A DNA stretch of 64,000 bases from Paraburkholderia madseniana (GTDB taxonomy: Bacteria; Pseudomonadota; Gammaproteobacteria; Burkholderiales; Burkholderiaceae): NCBI RefSeq assembly GCF_009690905.1, contig NZ_VOSW01000011.1, forward strand, positions 62,001-126,000, read 5' to 3'. Position 1 is the stretch's first letter; every line of letters begins with the position of its first letter. Shown piece after piece: positions 26,014 through 37,485 of this stretch. The position numbers and the translations under genes were made by a program. Under the pieces are notes generated by a model, which saw only the letters and a program-made list of their open reading frames with translations, made no database searches and was not told the DNA's origin.

Positions 26014-26642
26014 TAAAAATCCTCATTGCAGACGACCATGCGATCGTGCGAGGTGGCCTGAAGCAGATCATCGCGACCACCACCGACATGATCGTCGCCG
26101 ACGAAGCGGCCGAAGGCGCCGAAGTGCTCGAGAAACTACGCGCCCGGTGTCCCGACCTGTTGCTGCTCGACATGACCATGCCGGGCATTAGCGGCATCGA
26201 CCTGATCCGGCGCATCAGGGCCGAGTACACCGCCCTGCCCGTGCTCGTGTTGAGCATTCACAACGAGGCCCAGGTCGTCTCGCGCGCGCTGCGCGCCGGC
26301 GCAACCGGCTACCTCACCAAAGACAGCGATCCGGAGATCCTGCTTGCCGCGATTCGCAAGCTGGCCGAAGGCGGCCGATTCATCGATCCGAAGCTGGTGG
26401 ACTCGATGATCTTCGGCACTCACTCCGGCGATACCCCACCGCACGACATGCTGTCCGATCGAGAATTCCAGGTGTTGCAAGCTTTGGCCGCTGGAAAGAG
26501 CATCAACGATATCGCTGAAGCGTTCGCGCTCAGCGCGAAGACCATCAGCACACATAAAATGCGCCTCATGCAAAAACTGGGGATCACTAATAATTCGGAA
26601 TTGATTCGCTACGCGATCAGACATCACATTAGTACGGAATAA
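26010..26642 (+). CDS. NarL/RcsB-type LuxR-family response regulator
   Basis: A 210-aa protein from ATG 26010, overlapping the kinase stop as ATGA. Receiver: IADDHAIVRGGLKQI, phosphoacceptor D54 in LLLDMTMPG, TKDS near residue 108. The C-terminal LuxR helix-turn-helix has LSDREFQVLQALAAG, then DIAEAFALSAKTISTHKMRL and MQKLGI, close to BvgA/EvgA/RcsB. It is the output of the kinase operon. The RcsB-box-like dyads at 4698, 5591, 5752, 21258 and 26649 are proposed targets. Confidence 0.93.
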   Translation: MIKILIADDHAIVRGGLKQIIATTTDMIVADEAAEGAEVLEKLRARCPDLLLLDMTMPGISGIDLIRRIRAEYTALPVLVLSIHNEAQVVSRALRAGATGYLTKDSDPEILLAAIRKLAEGGRFIDPKLVDSMIFGTHSGDTPPHDMLSDREFQVLQALAAGKSINDIAEAFALSAKTISTHKMRLMQKLGITNNSELIRYAIRHHISTE

Positions 26643-26648
26643 AATTCA

Positions 26649-26686
26649 ATTAAGGAAATCCCTAGACGAACATCAGGACTCCCCGA
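26649..26686. promoter_or_regulatory. Compound regulator site after the response-regulator gene
   Basis: ATTAAGGAAATCCCTAGA at 26649-26666 followed by TCAGGACTCCCC from 26673. It matches 5591-5629, including the 14-base spacing. It begins 7 bases after the regulator stop and about 170 bases upstream of the putative small-RNA promoter. Confidence 0.5.
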
Positions 26687-26822
26687 TCTCGAATTCGGCG
26701 ACGGCCGATCAACAAATTTTTTTTGATGTCCTTATGCTTCGCCAAAGCTTTTCGTTTATGATCTCTCCCCAACGAAGTCGGCACTCTAAAATAACCCTCT
26801 TCTGAGAAAGCACGCCGCCAAA

Positions 26823-26850
26823 TTGTTAAATCCTGGTATGTGGCAATAAT
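26823..26850 (+). promoter_or_regulatory. Candidate sigma70 promoter for a small RNA
   Basis: TTGTTA at 26823-26828, a 16-base spacer, and AATAAT at 26845-26850. Predicted start is about 26857. Each hexamer deviates from consensus. Confidence 0.4.
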
Positions 26851-26856
26851 GCCCGC

Positions 26857-26966
26857 ACCTTACACTGCAATCCGTAAAATTGACTGATTAACGTCTCTCA
26901 GGTTCTGGCATGCAATCCTCGGACGCCAGAGTCTTTCCGGCCGACACAATGTGTCGGCCTTTTTTT
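26857..26966 (+). ncRNA. Candidate intergenic small RNA
   Basis: About 110 bases bounded by the promoter-like hexamers at 26823-26850 and a strong terminator at 26939-26966. It holds an internal stem TCTGGC (26904-26909) with GCCAGA (26925-26930). No reading frame with a ribosome site is present. It could also be the 3' untranslated region of the response regulator mRNA. Known Burkholderia small RNAs were not recognised in it. Confidence 0.4.
26939..26966 (+). terminator. Strong intrinsic terminator
   Basis: GGCCGACAC, loop AAT, GTGTCGGCC, then seven T. This is the clearest rho-independent terminator in the window. It ends the response-regulator transcript or the candidate small RNA. Confidence 0.9.
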
Positions 26967-27356
26967 GCCGATTACTTATTGAAATATAAATCCGGCTTAT
27001 TCTCCAAGTTATTAATTCAACAGAGAAATTAGTTCTTCCGCAAACCTTTGCAGGGTTAAACCCTTTGCGAATAAGTGCCGTTATACGGACTAGATAGCAG
27101 GCACTGTCATGACCGACAGACCGAGGTGTCAGAGTTAAAAGAAAAGGATCGATTAACTTTCGCGAATAAGATCTCCGAATTCTATTTGTATGAACAATAG
27201 ACGGATGCCGGCGGAACGCTACGCGACGCGGCAATCTGTTGACAGGTATCTGCGTCGTCGCATGGAGAAGTTCGAAATGACGTTTGTCGCAGGGTGACGC
27301 GAATCGCGCATGGAGCTCGCATGAAGTCGACAAAGCGCGCGGACGCTCCTGGCCGC
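26967..27356. other. Gene-free region
   Basis: About 390 bases, AT-richer than its surroundings, between the terminator and the 3' end of the Lrp gene. No credible frame, tRNA or repeat was found. Confidence 0.5.
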
Positions 27357-27788
27357 TCACATCTTGTGCGTCGATAGAAAGATGCTGGTCTCGGTACTCG
27401 CGATTCCGTCGATCAAGCGGATCGCACCGAGCACCCGATCGAAGTTCTCCAGCGAGTCCGCCCGCAACTCCGCGACGAGGTCCCACCGGCCATTGGTGCT
27501 GTGAATCGTTGCGACATTGGGATGGCCACGTAGCACCTTGAGCACGTCGGCCGCACGGTTGCCTTCTACAGCAATCGACATCAGCGCCCGAATCCGATGC
27601 GCCTCGGCCGCCGGTTTCAGCCGCACCGTATAGCCCACGATCACGCCACTTTGCTCGAGGCGGGTGAGCCGGTTCTGCACCGTTGCGCGCGCCACGCGCA
27701 GTTGCTTCGCCAGTGTCACCACCGACATGCGTGCGTTGTCACGCAACAGAGAAATGAGCTGCCTGTCGATGTCATCGAGATTGATCAT
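27357..27788 (-). CDS. Lrp/AsnC-family regulator
   Basis: A 143-aa protein. The N-terminal HTH has LDDIDRQLISLLRDNARMSV and LAKQLRVARATVQNRLTRLE. The C-terminal RAM/effector domain has ALMSIAVEGNRAADVLKVLR and WDLVAELRADSLENFDRVL. Lrp-type octamers sense amino acids. It is divergent from the ornithine cyclodeaminase/citrulline hydrolase pair across 197 bases, so it probably controls them in response to arginine-related amino acids. Confidence 0.9.
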   Translation of the reverse strand: MINLDDIDRQLISLLRDNARMSVVTLAKQLRVARATVQNRLTRLEQSGVIVGYTVRLKPAAEAHRIRALMSIAVEGNRAADVLKVLRGHPNVATIHSTNGRWDLVAELRADSLENFDRVLGAIRLIDGIASTETSIFLSTHKM

Positions 27789-27985
27789 GGTGGTTACCTG
27801 AGTGCCCGGCGACGGCGCTCCGCCATCCGCATGCTACCTGGCGAAGCCTTCATGCGGAAATGTACAAAATACCATTTCAGGTGCGCATTTTGCCATTTTA
27901 TCTGTGAAATTTGCGAAGTCTGCTGTCTTTTTGTTGGCGAGGTCCAAAGGAATAATTCCGTCATTGCTCCCGCACCGGAGCCCAC

Positions 27986-29083
27986 ATGAATCACGGAGAC
28001 ATGACCATGACCCGCTTTCTCGACGTACCCGCCACGTACCGACTCGTCGCCGATATCGGCGTGCCGCGATTCCTGAGCGAACTCGCCGACACCATCCGCG
28101 CGGACTATCTTCGATGGCGCGAATTCGATAAGTCGCCACGTGTTGCATGCCACTCCCAGGCAGGCGTCATCGAATTGATGCCGGTCGCCGATTCGAACCT
28201 GTTCGCCTTCAAATACGTGAACGGCCATCCGATCAACGCCGAACGCGGCATTCACACCGTGATGGCGTTCGGTGCGCTCGCATCCGTCGATACGGGCTAC
28301 CCGTTGTTCCTCTCCGAACTCACCCTGACCACCGCCTTGCGCACCGCGGCAACGTCCGCGCTCGTCGCAAGAAGCCTGGCCCGCCCCGACTCGCGACGCA
28401 TGGCCTTGATCGGCAACGGCGCGCAAAGCGAATTTCAGGCGATCGCGTTTCACACACTGCTCGGCATCAATGAGATTCGCGTGTTCGATGTCGATGCGCG
28501 CGCAACCGATAAACTGGCGCTCAATCTTGCCGCGTGGCCGGCCCTGCGTATCGTCCGCGCGACATCGACAGCCGACGCGGTGCGCGGCGCCGATATCGTC
28601 ACGACCGTTACCGCCGACAAAACCTATGCAACGATCGTCACGCCGGACATGATCGAGTCCGGCATGCATCTGAACGCAGTCGGCGGCGACTGCCCCGGCA
28701 AGACCGAGTTGCATGCGGATGTTCTGCGTATGAGCCGCGTGATTGTCGAATATGAGCCGCAGACGCGCATCGAAGGTGACATCCAGCAGCTCCCGGCCGA
28801 TTCGCCCGTCACCGAACTGTGGCGCGTGCTTGCCGGAGAGGTTGTGGGGCGGCAAAGCGCGGAGCAGGTCACCGTGTTCGACTCTGTCGGCTTCGCACTC
28901 GAGGATTACTCGGCGCTCCGCTATCTCGACGCACTGGCGCAGCGCCACGACGTGGGCATCGATGTCGCGCTGATCCCGACAGTCAGCGATCCCAAAGACC
29001 TGTTTGGCGGCCTGATACAGACTGCAGCCACGCCAGCCGCCTTCACCCCGGCACCCGCCGACGCATTCGCCTTCGCGCGCTGA
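27986..29083 (+). CDS. Ornithine cyclodeaminase family protein
   Basis: A 365-aa protein from ATG 27986 (GGAG 5 bases upstream). ATG 28007 is an alternative start. It has the OCD/mu-crystallin signature: a Rossmann segment LIGNGAQSEFQAIAFHTLLG, ADIVTTVTADKT, the LNAVGGDCPGKTELHADVL motif and the NAERGIHTVMAFG loop. The classical reaction converts L-ornithine to L-proline and ammonia using bound NAD. It is followed after 57 bases by a citrulline hydrolase gene, which would yield ornithine. Together they make a short route from citrulline to proline. Confidence 0.87.
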   Translation: MNHGDMTMTRFLDVPATYRLVADIGVPRFLSELADTIRADYLRWREFDKSPRVACHSQAGVIELMPVADSNLFAFKYVNGHPINAERGIHTVMAFGALASVDTGYPLFLSELTLTTALRTAATSALVARSLARPDSRRMALIGNGAQSEFQAIAFHTLLGINEIRVFDVDARATDKLALNLAAWPALRIVRATSTADAVRGADIVTTVTADKTYATIVTPDMIESGMHLNAVGGDCPGKTELHADVLRMSRVIVEYEPQTRIEGDIQQLPADSPVTELWRVLAGEVVGRQSAEQVTVFDSVGFALEDYSALRYLDALAQRHDVGIDVALIPTVSDPKDLFGGLIQTAATPAAFTPAPADAFAFAR

Positions 29084-29140
29084 TCGAGCCCGCCATACGG
29101 CCGTTTCGCCCCATCTTTCCGCAACCCGCTAACGAACCCC

Positions 29141-30079
29141 ATGAGCCTTCTGTCGATGCAGGCGCCCGCCGCCGTTGTGATGATTCGCCCCCACCGCTTT
29201 CATCCGAATCCGGAGACAGCGGCCGACAACGCTTTCCAGCGTGCTGGCCACGCCCTTGATTTCACAGAAGCGACAGCGCTTGCCGCGGCGGCACGCGACG
29301 AAGTCAGCGCTGCGGCGGCCAGCCTGGAAGCGGCCGGCGTATGCGTTCACATGTTCGACGATGGCGGGAAGAACGAGACACCCGATTCGGTCTTTCCGAA
29401 CAACTGGTTCTCGACGCACGCGGGCGGCCACGTGGCACTCTTTCCGATGCACTCGGTCAACCGCCGGCGCGAGCGCAGGCACGACGTGATCGAAATGCTC
29501 AAGACCGAGTACCGCGTGCAGGACGTGATCGACTATTCCGGGCTGGAGCACGACGATGTCTTTCTGGAAGGCACGGGCGCCATGGTGCTCGACCATGTCG
29601 CACGCGTTGCGTATACGGCACGTTCACATCGCGCCGACCCAGTGGCGCTCGAGCGCTTCTGCACGCATTTCAACTTCGAACCGATGTGCTTCGATACCGC
29701 CGATGCGGAAGGCCGGGCGGTCTACCACACCAACGTCATGATGAGCGTGGCGACCGAATTTGCGCTAATCGGGCTGGACCTTATTCGTGACGACACACGC
29801 CGCAGCGAGGTACACGCGCGCCTGCTGGAGAGCGGCCGGACTGTTATCGCGCTCACGCACGCGCAGATCGGCAATTTTGCCGGGAATGCACTGGAATTGT
29901 CGGGGAAGGATGGCCGCGTTCTAGCGTTGTCAGAACGGGCGATGTCGTGCCTGACGGCACAACAGAAAACGCTCATCGAGCGGTCTGCACAATTGCTACC
30001 GTTGCGCGTGCCGACCATCGAGCTAGCTGGCGGCTCGGTGCGCTGCATGCTCGCAGGGATCCACCTGGCTCGACGTTAA
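29141..30079 (+). CDS. ctlX: Citrulline hydrolase (CtlX-like, amidinotransferase fold)
   Basis: A 312-aa protein of the amidinotransferase/arginine deiminase fold. Seen: MIRPHRFHPNPETAADNAFQ at the start, SVFPNNWFSTH, FLEGTGAMVLDH (E143), YHTNVMMSV (H196) and the terminal GGSVRCMLAGIHL with catalytic C302. This Glu-His-Cys set and the start sequence match citrulline utilisation hydrolases. These release ornithine, CO2 and ammonia from citrulline. It is in an operon with ornithine cyclodeaminase. Confidence 0.87.
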   Translation: MSLLSMQAPAAVVMIRPHRFHPNPETAADNAFQRAGHALDFTEATALAAAARDEVSAAAASLEAAGVCVHMFDDGGKNETPDSVFPNNWFSTHAGGHVALFPMHSVNRRRERRHDVIEMLKTEYRVQDVIDYSGLEHDDVFLEGTGAMVLDHVARVAYTARSHRADPVALERFCTHFNFEPMCFDTADAEGRAVYHTNVMMSVATEFALIGLDLIRDDTRRSEVHARLLESGRTVIALTHAQIGNFAGNALELSGKDGRVLALSERAMSCLTAQQKTLIERSAQLLPLRVPTIELAGGSVRCMLAGIHLARR

Positions 30080-30186
30080 GGCACTCGTTTCCGTAAAGCC
30101 GGTGCCAAGCTGGTGCTTGCTGATCGTTGCGTTTGCAACGGGTTAAGCGTTCGGCTCCTGACCGGAGAACGGCCAGAACGGGCCGA

Positions 30187-30221
30187 TCGACGCGCCGCCG
30201 CTCCCACCAGCGGCGCGTCGA
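30187..30221. terminator. Bidirectional hairpin between convergent genes
   Basis: TCGACGCGCCGC and GCGGCGCGTCGA form a perfect 12-bp stem with an 11-base loop. It lies between the citrulline hydrolase and glycosidase 3' ends. Confidence 0.65.
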
Positions 30222-30234
30222 TACGACTCAGCCC

Positions 30235-32493
<2,259 letters not shown>

Positions 32494-33433
32494 TGTCTGT
32501 ATGTATCGCTAAAAAGCAGGTTGTCCCCGAGGAGTGAGCAAGATCGATCTAAGCCGTCCCGCTTTGGCGTTCTTTGAGTACTGAGAGATTTGAAGCGGCG
32601 AACGCGATGATCGCGTTCATTGCTGATGAAGCTGGCGCTTTCGATGTGCCGGTATCCACTGGCAGATACCGTTACGCATTCGAACGCGCACTGAGCGCCG
32701 CCTGGCGGCAGTGCGCTCAGCATTTTGATCTGTCACCCTTCAACAGATAATAATTACGTCATCCTTACTATTAACCAAGAATGTTTGCGTGGTGAAGTTC
32801 TATCAGTGACTGACGGCGAACCCGGCGTCCTCGATGTCAGTCGAGTCAAATCCAGGGCGTGACAAGGCCCGTTCGGAACCTAAAACTAATTAGGTTTCGA
32901 GCCTAATTCCCGAAAAGGAAAAGCTGTGAAAACCGCTGACAGGTAGCGTTAAAGTCGCTCGACTCATTCGCAACCCATTCGTATGAGAGACGCTGGTCCA
33001 GCGCCGCAAAAACGCCTACCCACGCAACCTTTACTTGACCGATGCCGTTCCCGGCGCGTGCCCGGCATTACTTACAGCCAGTGTATTGGCAGACGAATTA
33101 TAAACGTTTCATCTGTGTAACGTGGGCACGATCAGGGACGATAAGTAGTAGTTCAAAGAATCTTATGGGAAACGCTCCAGACGATTTTCAAAAGCAGAGG
33201 AAACGGAAAATCTCTGCCTCACCGGGGGCGGAAAACGCAGGTCTTTGACTTTCCTTCGAAGAAAAATAAATCGACCTGAGCAAAGAATAACGCGGCTCGT
33301 TTTTATATTATTAATATCAATACGTCCACGTTCCAAATGCATAGGCAGAGAGAACTGAACGAGGCGAATTCAACGAAGCGTGGAACGCGCACCGCATCTT
33401 TTTTCGTCTGATCATAGCCTCGAAGCAAACCGA
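32494..33433. other. Long gene-free region between two secreted-protein genes
   Basis: About 940 bases. It contains a cruciform-capable repeat at 32687-32716 (GCGCACTG with CAGTGCGC, and GCCGCC with GGCGGC inside). A second inverted repeat is at 32877-32896 (AACCTAA, six bases, TTAGGTT), and AT-rich patches lie near 33300. A 68-codon frame at 33042 has no ribosome site or recognisable content. The region probably carries the glycosidase promoter and the terminator side of the beta-propeller gene. Confidence 0.5.
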
Positions 33434-35350
33434 TCATGGCGTCCAGCGATAAACAACAATGCTGGAGCCGTTGTAGTTGTCTTTCGTGATCACGTACTCG
33501 CCGGCCGATCTAAGGTATGCCCTCAGGCCATACATCGAATCCACGTCGTTGCCCACATCCACCGTGCCCGCACTCGAGTTGATCAAGGTCGTATCGAGGT
33601 TACCCGTGGTGAGATTGAAGGCGTCGATGTTGGGCACCGTATGCACGTAGCCGACGAAAAGATAATTTCCGACGGCCGTGATCGACTTCGGGTTGGCACT
33701 GGTGAGGTTGATCACCGGATTGGGCTTCGTGGTGTTGCCCGCGCTCCAGCCGTGATACACCTCGATCCTCGATTGAATCGCGGTCCAGTCCCAGCTCCCG
33801 GCGATGCCTTGCGCGAGAATCATGGTGTCGCTCTCCGGCAGATAGATGATGCGTGTCAACGGCCGGATGCTCTGCGGAATGGAGATGGCGATGCCGGGTC
33901 CCCATGTCGGTTTGCCGGTGCCATCGAAGCTGACCAGCGGGTAGTGATAGATGTGATTCGTTCTGTCCAGACCGGCCCATACGTCCCCCCTGCTATCGAT
34001 GCAGAATCCGCCCGTGATCTGTCGCGTTGTATTGAACGCAGGACCTGGAATCGACGCATCCGGAATCGCGATATAGCCGCTCGCCGCATTGAAATGGTAG
34101 AAGTAAAAGATGCCAGGGTTCTGACCGGACGCGACGAGGATCCGATTTCCACCAACGCTAACGAGCTGACCGAAATGCTCGTCGCGCTGCGTATCGTTCA
34201 TGTTGAGACGTGGATCGGACGGATAGCTGAACGGGTCGACGGTATTCGCGACGAAGGCACCACCCGCGGTGCCGGTGTAAATGTTGGTGCCGCCATAGAA
34301 GTAGGCGCCGTCCGTAACCGGATCTGGTGCTGCGACCGCCTCGAAGTTGAGGGACTGAAGTTTCCATTGCAGGTTGCCGGCACTGTCATACGCGTGAATG
34401 TCGGTGCTGCCGTTGCGGCCGAGGTCCCAGCCGCCGCCCCACGGGTTGTTGAGCACATACAGGTTGCCGGCTGCGTCTTTTCCGATGCCGACAACACGGG
34501 TGAAGCGCTTGTCGCCAACCTGGCCTTTGATGCCTGCGGTGCTATCGAGATAGCCGCCCTGAATGCCGAACGTGCCGACCAGAGTCGGCGTGCCCGAGAT
34601 GTTGTAGAGCTTGATATTCATGTCGGGACCCTGGTCGCCAACCATGAGCTGTCCTGACGATGCGTCGAAATACAGCGCTGACGGTCGCGAAGTCGCGGGC
34701 ATCTGGATAGTGCTCAGCGGAGCACCGGCCGGACTGAATTCAACGATCGCGGCCGCGCTTTGCTGCGCTACCCAGAGATTTCCCGCGCCATCCAAAGCGA
34801 GTGCGCCGGGACCGGAGATGTTGATGTCCTGCTGCCACACGCCGTCGGTGGTGTAGACCCGGACGCGATTGCCCGGGAAATCGCTCGCATAAAGGAGAGT
34901 GCCGGTCGTGGCGAGCCCGGTGATGACATCGGCGTGCTTGACCGCATTCCAGGCGCTCACGGGGATGAGGACATCGCGTTTTTGAGTCGCTCGGTTGTAT
35001 CGCCCTACTGCACCACTGCCGTACACGGTGCTGTACTGCAAGGCCGCGAAAATCGATGTGGCATTCCCCGTAATCGCCCCACCCTGAAACTCGCTGTTGA
35101 TTCCAATAGAGCCGATGCTCTTGCCGTTCTGATAGATCGCGACGCCACCCTCGTTTTCATCCCATAGGGAAGCCGTATAGATCACGCCTTCAGGCGCGAC
35201 CCACATCGAACGTGCAGCGTTGCCCACGTGCGCGGCTTGCGTTCCGAACGTGTTCGCCAGCCAGTCGGTGGTGTATTGCGCCTGACATGCCGGCGCAATC
35301 ACGGTGATCAGTGCGCCAAGCAGTGCAGCACGAATTCGTTTCTTAAGCAT
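33434..35350 (-). CDS. Secreted beta-propeller protein (NHL/SMP-30-like)
   Basis: A 638-aa protein with a signal peptide (MLKKRIRAALLGALITVIAPACQAQ). Repeated blade-like strands follow: SMWVAPEGVIYTASLWDENE, LALDGAGNLWVAQQSAA, IGKDAAGNLYVLNNPWGG, FCIDSRGDVWAGLDRTN. The pattern hydrophobic-DxxGNLW/Y repeats along the length, as in NHL or gluconolactonase-like propellers. No catalytic residues can be assigned. It may bind a carbohydrate or protein at the cell surface. It is co-oriented with the glycosidase but separated by 940 bases, so probably a separate unit. Confidence 0.75.
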   Translation of the reverse strand: MLKKRIRAALLGALITVIAPACQAQYTTDWLANTFGTQAAHVGNAARSMWVAPEGVIYTASLWDENEGGVAIYQNGKSIGSIGINSEFQGGAITGNATSIFAALQYSTVYGSGAVGRYNRATQKRDVLIPVSAWNAVKHADVITGLATTGTLLYASDFPGNRVRVYTTDGVWQQDINISGPGALALDGAGNLWVAQQSAAAIVEFSPAGAPLSTIQMPATSRPSALYFDASSGQLMVGDQGPDMNIKLYNISGTPTLVGTFGIQGGYLDSTAGIKGQVGDKRFTRVVGIGKDAAGNLYVLNNPWGGGWDLGRNGSTDIHAYDSAGNLQWKLQSLNFEAVAAPDPVTDGAYFYGGTNIYTGTAGGAFVANTVDPFSYPSDPRLNMNDTQRDEHFGQLVSVGGNRILVASGQNPGIFYFYHFNAASGYIAIPDASIPGPAFNTTRQITGGFCIDSRGDVWAGLDRTNHIYHYPLVSFDGTGKPTWGPGIAISIPQSIRPLTRIIYLPESDTMILAQGIAGSWDWTAIQSRIEVYHGWSAGNTTKPNPVINLTSANPKSITAVGNYLFVGYVHTVPNIDAFNLTTGNLDTTLINSSAGTVDVGNDVDSMYGLRAYLRSAGEYVITKDNYNGSSIVVYRWTP

Positions 35351-35578
35351 GAGCGATGCTCTCCTGACAGTTGTCCTCGATAACGTAAATCACCGCAAAT
35401 CACCGAATGAAATGTGAAAAATTCAGCAAGCATATTTGTTGCCGGCCATTCGCAAGTTCGCGAGTATCGCTCAAGTTTTTGACATTCCGTAAATGTTCGA
35501 CTTCACCGTTTTCGGATTCTTCACGGTAGCGATTGCCGCCCCGTTCTTCGCGGCGAAAGATCCGATAACGTCAGCCCG

Positions 35579-36457
35579 TCAGAACCTGACTGAGTCGGGT
35601 TTCAGCATGTCCATAAACGCCCGCACCTTGGCACTCAGCAAACGTCGCGAACTATAGAGCGCCCAGATTTCCACGGGCGGGCCCGCCTCCACGCCCCAAC
35701 AAACCAGCCGTCCTGTCGACACGTCCTGTTCAACCAGCAAGCGCGGCAGGAGCGCTGCGCCCACGCCTTGCAGCGCGGCCTCGCGCACCATCAGCAGCGA
35801 TGACATTCGCAGCACCGGCATCGGCTTGATGACCCTCACGCCGCCTTCCGTGCGCATGTTCCAGAGCAAGTCGGAATGCGCCGCTATCGACACGACCGCC
35901 GGCACCTGCAGCTCGTCGGCTTCGCCTGCGAGCATCGACGGTATCGACAAAGTCGGCGAAGCGACCACGAGGCGCTCGTCACCGAGAATGCGCCGCCCAA
36001 CGAGCTGCTCGTCACGCGGTGGATTGATACGGATGACCAGGTCGTAACCGTCCTCTACCGGATCCGCGACGCGGTCTTCCGCGATGACTTCGAGCTCGAC
36101 CTGCGGATAGGCCAGCGCAAAGCGTGCAGCGATCTGGCACAGCAAGACATGCGCGAACACGACCGGCGCGCTGATGCGCAAGCGCCCGCGCGGCACCGGC
36201 GCACGCGACGCGACCGCCTCACCCGCCTCCTGAATCTCCGTCATGAGCCCCCGCGTGCGCTCGTGGAGGGCGAGACCTTCCTCGGTCAGACGCAGCCTGC
36301 GTGCGCCCCGCTCGATCAGCCGCACGCCGAGATCTTCTTCCAGCTCGGCCACGCGCCGCGACAGCGTCGCCTTGGGACGGTCGAGCGCGCGACTGGCCGG
36401 CCCGAAGCCGCCATGCAGTGCAACGGCGTTGAAATCCGCCAGCGAAGTCAAATCCAT
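35579..36457 (-). CDS. LysR-family regulator divergent from NmrA-type gene
   Basis: A 292-aa protein with N-terminal winged HTH (LADFNAVALHGGFGPASRAL, AKATLSRRVAELEEDLG-like region). A LysR substrate-binding domain follows (GRLRISAPVVFAHVLLCQIA). It is closest to the CrgA-like LysR subfamily. The 115-base divergent region to 36573 holds dyads (see 36462). It likely controls the neighbouring oxidoreductase gene in response to an unknown effector. Confidence 0.88.
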   Translation of the reverse strand: MDLTSLADFNAVALHGGFGPASRALDRPKATLSRRVAELEEDLGVRLIERGARRLRLTEEGLALHERTRGLMTEIQEAGEAVASRAPVPRGRLRISAPVVFAHVLLCQIAARFALAYPQVELEVIAEDRVADPVEDGYDLVIRINPPRDEQLVGRRILGDERLVVASPTLSIPSMLAGEADELQVPAVVSIAAHSDLLWNMRTEGGVRVIKPMPVLRMSSLLMVREAALQGVGAALLPRLLVEQDVSTGRLVCWGVEAGPPVEIWALYSSRRLLSAKVRAFMDMLKPDSVRF

Positions 36458-36461
36458 GATC

Positions 36462-36529
36462 GTTCCATTTACGAGACGAGATGTCTTGATTCTGGCACTT
36501 TCGATCGTCCAATGGAACGACTATTGTTC
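36462..36529. promoter_or_regulatory. Candidate LysR operator region
   Basis: GTTCCAT (36462) and ATGGAAC (36512) form a wide inverted repeat. GAAC, 7 bases, GTTC (36515-36529) is a compact dyad. Both lie in the divergent promoter between 36457 and 36573. Confidence 0.45.
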
Positions 36530-36572
36530 GTCTCACGGACTAACCCAGTCCATTCAACCCCAGGAGAAAGTC

Positions 36573-37451
36573 ATGGCAATCCTCGTAACAGGCAGCACAG
36601 GCGTGGTCGGCAAGCAGGTTCTCGACCATCTGAACGGCAGCGGCGCCGAAGTGCGGGCACTGACCCGCTCGCCGGAAAAGGCCCAATTCCCCGCTGGCGT
36701 CACCGCGGTCAAGGGCGACCTGTCCGACATCGACGCAGTGCGGCGCGCACTGAACGGTGTCAGCACGGTGTTCGTGCTGGCCCCCAACGCCGCGGACGAA
36801 CTGACACAGGCACTGCAGACGCTGAGCGTCGCGCGGGAGGCCGGTGTGAAAGGCATTGTTTATCTGTCGGTTTTCAAGGGCGCGGAGTATGTCGATGTGC
36901 CGCACTTCACCGGCAAGCACACGGTCGAGCGCATGATCGAACACTGCGACCTGCCGGCGACGGTGCTGCGCCCCGCCTATTTCATCCAGAACGACGTCCG
37001 TCAGAAAGACCCGTTACTGACGCACGGTGTCTACGGCATGCCGATTGGCAGCAAAGGAATTTCCATGGTCGATGTCCGCGATATCGGCGAAGCCGCGGCA
37101 CGCGAACTCCTGCGCCGCGAGCGCGCCGCCAATCCGCTACCGCGTGAAACGTACGAACTCGTCGGTCCTGACGCGCTGACTTCGGAGAATATCGCTGCGA
37201 TCTGGGCCGAAGCGCTGGGACGCCCGGTCCGCTACGGCGGCGACGATCTCGATACCCTCGAACAGCGTCTCAAGGCGGTCGCGCCGGGTTGGCTTGCCTA
37301 CGATATGCGCCTGATGATGCGCCGGTATCAAGAGGACGGCGCAGTCGCTTCGAAGGCGGAAGTCGATCGTCTGGCTGCGCTGCTCGGGCGGCAGCCGCGA
37401 TCCTACCGGGACTTCGCAGTTGCCACCGCCGCCGCGTGGGCGAAGGGCTGA
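36573..37451 (+). CDS. NmrA-like NAD(P)-binding protein
   Basis: A 292-aa protein from ATG 36573 (AGGAG upstream). Rossmann start MAILVTGSTGVVGKQVLDHL, then VRALTRSPEKAQFPAGVTAV, GDLSDIDAVRRAL, and YLSVFKGAEYVDVPHFTGKH, typical of atypical short-chain dehydrogenases of the NmrA/QOR2 type. The usual Tyr-x3-Lys is absent. They act as NAD(P)H-linked quinone reductases or redox sensors. It is controlled by the divergent LysR gene by context. Confidence 0.85.
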   Translation: MAILVTGSTGVVGKQVLDHLNGSGAEVRALTRSPEKAQFPAGVTAVKGDLSDIDAVRRALNGVSTVFVLAPNAADELTQALQTLSVAREAGVKGIVYLSVFKGAEYVDVPHFTGKHTVERMIEHCDLPATVLRPAYFIQNDVRQKDPLLTHGVYGMPIGSKGISMVDVRDIGEAAARELLRRERAANPLPRETYELVGPDALTSENIAAIWAEALGRPVRYGGDDLDTLEQRLKAVAPGWLAYDMRLMMRRYQEDGAVASKAEVDRLAALLGRQPRSYRDFAVATAAAWAKG

Positions 37452-37485
37452 TTGATCAGGAGGGGCGAAAAGGAGAGACGTGCGT

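Noticed and set aside
26881..26968. tRNA gene
   Set aside because: The two stems do not form a cloverleaf and there is no TTCRA arm. The second stem is a terminator with a U tract.
33042..33248. 68-codon frame in the long gap before the glycosidase
   Set aside because: Composition is unlike neighbouring genes, with no ribosome site and no paralogue in the window.
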